Shown here in pieces: positions 23,801-29,800 of a stretch of DNA of 64,000 bases (position 1 is its first letter; each line of letters starts with the position of its first letter). The stretch is from Metridium senile (lineage: Eukaryota > Cnidaria > Anthozoa > Actiniaria > Metridiidae). The notes under the pieces were generated by a model that ran no database searches, had not been told where the DNA came from, and saw only the letters and a program-made list of their open reading frames with translations. The stretch lies in contig OX459103.1 in NCBI GenBank assembly GCA_949775045.1, positions 7,244,541-7,308,540 of the forward strand, read 5' to 3'. The position numbers and the translations under genes are program-made.

Positions 23801-26800
23801 ACGTTGATATCTTCACAATGACGTGTATTGTTGCGTACGCCTTAAGCGCGTGCATTTTTGGGCGTTACTATGGTTATCCAATTTTGCGCGAGCTATAGTA
23901 TAAATATATCAACTACGAAGCATATATGTGTTAAGGACTGCTTATTACCTTAGAACATTTATTTTGAACACGGGTGTTATCGAATATAGAGCATATAAGT
24001 GTCTTGTCATGTAAATTTTACATTCATTTAAAGCACTTTAAACAAAAGTGACGTCACATGATAGTATTAACTTCTTTCTGGAAAAAAAATTGCTACTGTT
24101 CAAATCGGTACACTATGTACTTTGTGTCCTGAAAATTTCATATCATTTCCACAACAATGTCAATGGCGTTTTAAGTCATATGTGTCTCAGACAATCATTG
24201 ACAAAACTGTTGGCACGATTGTTGATTTTGTTATGTTCCTATATCTGTAATACCCCCCCTCCCCCTGTCAATGTTGCTGGAGGGGTATATGAACCTTGTC
24301 AATCGCGGGAAACATTTCCAACTCTTGTACTCTTTCATGAAAAACAGCAACATTGTATTGGGGGAGGGGGGTAGACAAACTTATCCTCATAAATGAAAAA
24401 AATGATAGACCCACAAAAAAGTGTCCGAAATGTGATCGTGCCAACACATTTTGGCAATGATTGTAGGTTTAACCATTCAAACCCTAACTGACCAAAACCT
24501 TTTTTCCAAGACTGCACACACCCAGATATCTAGGAACTATCACTGCTCACACCATGTGTTTTATTCATCTCTCCTTTTAGAGCATTTGGGGTCTTTTCAA
24601 GACTGCACACACCCAGATATCTAGGAACTATAACTGTGCATACCATGTGTTTTATTCATCTCTCCTTTTAGAGTATTTGGGGTCTTTTCAAGACTGCACA
24701 CACCCAGATATCTAGGAACTATCACTGCTTACACCATGTGTTTTATTCATCTCTCCTTTAAGAGCATTTGGGGTCTTTTCAAGACTGCACACACCCAGAT
24801 ATCTAGGAACTATCACTGCTTACACCATGTGTTTTATTCATCTCCTTTTAGAGCATTTGGGGTCTTTTCAAGACTACATACACCCTGAGGATGAACCATC
24901 ATCACATACACCTGGGTTTACACCATTCAAACATCAAACACTAACTGACCAAAACCCTTTTCCAAGACTGTATCCACCCAGATAACCAGGAACTATCACT
25001 GCTCACACCATGTGTTTTATTTATCTCCTCTTAGAGCACTTGGGGAGAAGTGTGGCTGTAATTAATCAATAATCAAATTTATATAGCGCATATTCCATTA
25101 AGTACTGATATGATGTGTGTAAGAAGTAGGCAGGCAAATGGCAATGGAATGCAGAAAGGTGCTAATTGTGCATTGTCTAATCCGTCCATCTCATTGGTTA
25201 AAGCATGAAAATCTGCCATAATTTCAAAACTAAGCGGATTTTTTAATATTTTATTTGATATCTGATTCCCTTTTCATCTAGTTAAGATTTCCTGATCCTT
25301 TATATATCAAAATTTCTATGTGGGGAACATATCAAATTGTAAACATCTTTTGGCTATTGTTTTGAGCGCTTATGATTGGACGAGATCTTTTAGTACAAAA
25401 GAAACTTTGTTCCAAAACAGAGTTTTTGCACATTTTATTTTTAAAATGTGTTACCTATAGGCTGATATACTTTCAGTCTGAAAACTGAGACATTCTTATG
25501 TGGGGAGGTTGCTATTGCCGCAGAACAATAGAAAGTTGCCTACTTCTTTCACACATCATTACTTAAATGTAATGACATATATGTTTTATTTATCTCCTCT
25601 TAGAGCACTTGGGAAAAATTGTGGCTGTAATGACATGTCAAATCTGAAGGAATGCCTTAGCAAGCAGTCAATGACAGATCTAGTAGCGAGACAATCACTG
25701 ATACCTGCAAGAGAGTTTCTTGCTGTGTTTTCACCTGTTGTAGATGGCGACTTCTTGCCTGGTGAGTAGTAAAACATTAAATAACTGTTATTATTTAGTA
25801 TATACACAATTCACAACCTCATAAGAACGTGCGCTCTTATTGGTTCGCTATCTAAGGATATTAGACCATATCTACTGCTGAAGCTTGTGCGCGTCTTGTC
25901 ACACTTTGTAATATTACACAATAAATTATTATTTTATACAAGAATTTTCATTTCTTTATTTTGAAAAGAGATATAAGACATGCCTGCGGAGGAGCCTATA
26001 TCTGATAATAATTAATTTTAAATATATCTTAAAATATCCTGAAATAATAATAAATTACAATTAAATAAATAGTTTAAATATTTTAAAATTTAGAGCAAAA
26101 ATAAAGCAAACTAACATTATCAAAATGTACAAGGCTAACTATAAAATAATAAAAATGATATTTCTGCCTATTGTTTATCATGATAGCTTCCCTATTAATT
26201 TTATATTTTATTTTTCAAATTGATTTAAAAGCAACAATACTAATATCAACACTATATTTTAGTGTTTCTTAAATTCCAAATATGAGGACTTCTAAAATCT
26301 ACTAATCAATCACAAGCTATTTACACAATGCACTTGGCCTTTTACAAATCAAGTAAAGGGTACTAGTACTAGTTTCCCTAATAAATGTAATTAAGAAATG
26401 AACCTCATAATTAAATAGAGCACATCAAGATATGCAAGATTCCTGAGTTTGGTTGTATTTGGTTGTATTCTGATCAAGGTATAGCCTCATAAAAATGACT
26501 AAAAATAGAATAGAATGGGACGCTTGTCCTTCCAATCCATACATTCCTTTGTAATTTTGGGCAGTTTTGAATGGCTGTAACTCACTCAATATCCAACCAA
26601 AAGCACCAAATCTCCTAAATCTTACATATCTTGAACTGCTCTTTTATATTATGAGGTTCATTTCTTAACTACATTAATTAGGAAAAACTAGTACCCAGTC
26701 CTTTACTCATTTTGGAAAAGGAGAATAGGATAACTGATCATTTTTTGTTATGATCATCAATATACCATCATGCATGGTTGTTATCATGATCATCAGACAT

Positions 26801-29800
26801 GATCATCATCATTATTTGCATCATCATTATTGTCATCAACAACATCATGATCATCACTGCCATCATCATTGTTATCATGGTCATCATTTATCATCATCAT
26901 TTGTATCATCATTATTGTTATCATGAACATCATTAAACATTACATCATCGTTTGTATCATTATATTCATCATGAGTATCATGATCATCACCATACCATCA
27001 TTGTTATCATGGTCATCATTTATCATCATCATCATTATCATCATTTGTATCATTATATTATCATCATGATCATCACTATCATCACCATTTTGTCAATATA
27101 CTGTGATATAACCACTCTGGCAACTGTACATCACTCCAACCTCGTTCCCAGGGCCCTCTCCCTTCGCGCGAAGGGAGAGGGCCCTGGAAACGAGGTTGTA
27201 CATCACTCGAATAGTCAAAGATACACTTGGCTATGCTTCAGGGTTCTTTACGACTTCTATCTTGCTCTACAGCTCCCTGCGTGTTCACATCCCAGTATAT
27301 ATATAGACACGTGCTCCGTTTTATATTTCTTTAACTATATATTCAATTATTTGTAACAGGCTATTATTTTCCACAGATCTTCCAACGAATCTAATTGCTA
27401 AGGGTAACTTCAGGAAGACAAATGTTATTGTTGGTTTTACTGATGATGATGGTGGTACTCTCCTAGCCACAGCACCAGGTACACTATGGTTAGTCCAGGG
27501 ATGGGAAACTTTGGGCAGGGGCAGATCTGGGTGGTGTCCCTAGTGGCACCAGACAACCCCCCCCCCTCCCCCTAGCGCTGCAATTACATCTATTATATTT
27601 AAGACATCAAGGGACCAGACACCCCCTAACACCACAAGAGGATTATTTGCAATTTGGACACCCCTGACAAATTTCTGGGTCCTCCCCTGTTGGGACACTT
27701 AAGTTTCCAACCTCAAGCATGTATTTTACGATCTTCTCAACCTCAGCAAAGCTTAAGAAGTCGGGATGGATGTCTACGGGATCAGGTCATAATTCATACG
27801 AGATATGCACTGAATGTTTTAAAAATACTTTTATAAACTGGTGTTTGTTAAAACTTTTAAGTTAACAGGGGGGGGGGGGCTGATAATGCCCCCAGGGCAC
27901 ACAAAACAATAGAGTTATCCCGGCTAGCAGGGACAACTCGCCTTCGTATAAACAGCCCCTAATTTAGTGTTTTCACTCCCTCGCCCTCTTCTCATCCTCT
28001 TTGGAACCATGCATGAACAATTTGTTTTCTTTCTTAGCAATGTTTCGTGGGCTTCCAACTGACAATGGAACTACGCGAGAAGACTTCTTAAAGTACATGA
28101 ACAGGACTAAATTTGTACGAGGACAGAATAGCAAGGTCGTCGACGCCATTATCAATGAATATACTGACAAAAACGACGTTGACAATATTAACAAGACTAG
28201 AAGGTAAAATTAAAGTGATTTCCTTCCGCATTTTCAAGTATTGGAAAACTAATTAACAATTATTCGCTGAAAGCGAGGAAAGTCGAGGTTATTATTAACC
28301 AATACTCATTGAGCCTGAGGAGAATAATTGTTTTAGTATCTCGTAGTCGTAGTCGTAGTTGCAGTCGCAGTCGCAGTAGTAGTAGAAACTATATAGTCTA
28401 CATTTTCTTGCACTGGCGAAGGAAATTTACTTAAGTATTAACTCTTCGTACATAAATGTTTTTAAAAATAATGTATCTGAAATTAAAGGTGGAGAGAGAA
28501 TGGAAAGAGTAAGCGAGACCTGAAGAAACTACTGGTCTGAATGGGAAGTGTTGGTCAAACTTGGATTAAATTCCAAAGAATTTCTAAGAACATAAATGAC
28601 TTAGAAACCAGGGCTTTGGTGACGCTGCGCATAGACAATAGGTGGACGTACAGTGACGTGGTTTGTTTTAATTTTTACAACCAACCATTGCTATTAGAAC
28701 AAGGATAATTGTTCTATTGTTAAAATGGTTGGCAAATTAGCACCACAATACTGACCAACACTTGTAAACACAACGCTCACCTGTAAGCAGAATAACATCT
28801 AATTTTAGTATCAATAGAAACTAGCGAGTAAACTAGTATAGGCTGCGTCGGTGTTTGATATAAACAATAGGTTAAGTCAACATTTTTCACGGTGTTACAA
28901 ATTTCATTATATTACCTATAATTTTTGTATCATTTCTTTTAGGAGTTTGTTCGAACTTACTACTGATATGGGGTTCAGGGTACCAGCTTTGGTCGCATCA
29001 CAGGCCTTTGCGAAAAAAGGAATGAACACATTCGTCTACCAGTTCGATTACAGACTTCCTTTGCTGTTTGATCGTAAAAGCACACCAGCTTGGATGGGTG
29101 CATATCATGGTGCTGATCTCCCTTACACTTTTGGCACTGAGGCACCATTTCTCAGTTTCGCGGCAGGTTTTGGTAAAGAAAGTCAAGACTTTGGAGTATT
29201 GTTTAGAACCTATCTCAAGAACTTTGTTGCAACGGGGTTTGTATATACGTTTTCTAATTTCCTGCCTCTGACTTTATTTTGTGACTTTAAAAGATACAGA
29301 CGTTTCGGTCTGTACCACTCAGTATCCGTTATCATCATCATGATTATTTTTATCATCATTAGTTTCATGGATAATATCATCACCATGCATCATTATCTTT
29401 ATCATTATATCTTTATTATATCGTTATCATTAATGTTATCATTATCTTATCTTATAATTATCGTTAGGAGGGGCGATCCATTTGATATTTGACGGGGGGG
29501 AGGGGGGGGGGGGGGGGCAAGAAATTTCTTTTAGCCCGCTGGCAAGCGCTAGAAATTTTTTTTGGTAACGTTACAAAGATTTTAGTGGAGATATCTCCTT
29601 GCACTTAATGTTTTTCGACTCTATCTTTCGGGCCGTGCACGAAATGTTTTTTCAAAATCTTCCAACACCCCCTCCCCCCTCCTCAAAATTCAAATGAGTC
29701 GCCCCTTATCATTATCATTATATTATTATCATTATCGTTATCATTATTTATATCATCAGAATGCCGTTTATTTTTTTAATCAATCATTGGCATCGAGAAC

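Larger units (their letters stand above)
5812..24463. mobile_element. Head-to-tail array of six Tc1-type transposon modules (A/B array)
   Basis: The 18,652 bp block starts caatcattgacaaaactg, ends ttttggcaatgattg and is flanked by TA (5810-5811, 24464-24465). Module B (2982 bp) has ends tctgagggacatat and atatgtgtctcaga. Module A (272 bp) has its own inverted repeats. The order is A 5812-6083, B 6084-9065; truncated A/B 9066-11881; CATG 11882-11885; B 11886-14867; truncated A/B 14868-17683; A 17684-17955, B 17956-20937; A 20938-21209, B 21210-24191; A 24192-24463. Periods are 2816, 2986, 2816, 3254 and 3254 bp. The open frames are identical in every copy on both strands, so the copies are very young, being homogenised, or an assembly duplication. 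The array lies inside intron 2 of the esterase gene. Confidence 0.95.

Noticed and set aside
5812..24463. Interpretation as an integrated circular DNA virus concatemer
   Set aside because: The tandem layout and Rep-like fragment are suggestive, but there is no complete Rep, no capsid gene and no recognisable nonanucleotide origin; Tc1-type TA flanks explain the boundaries better.
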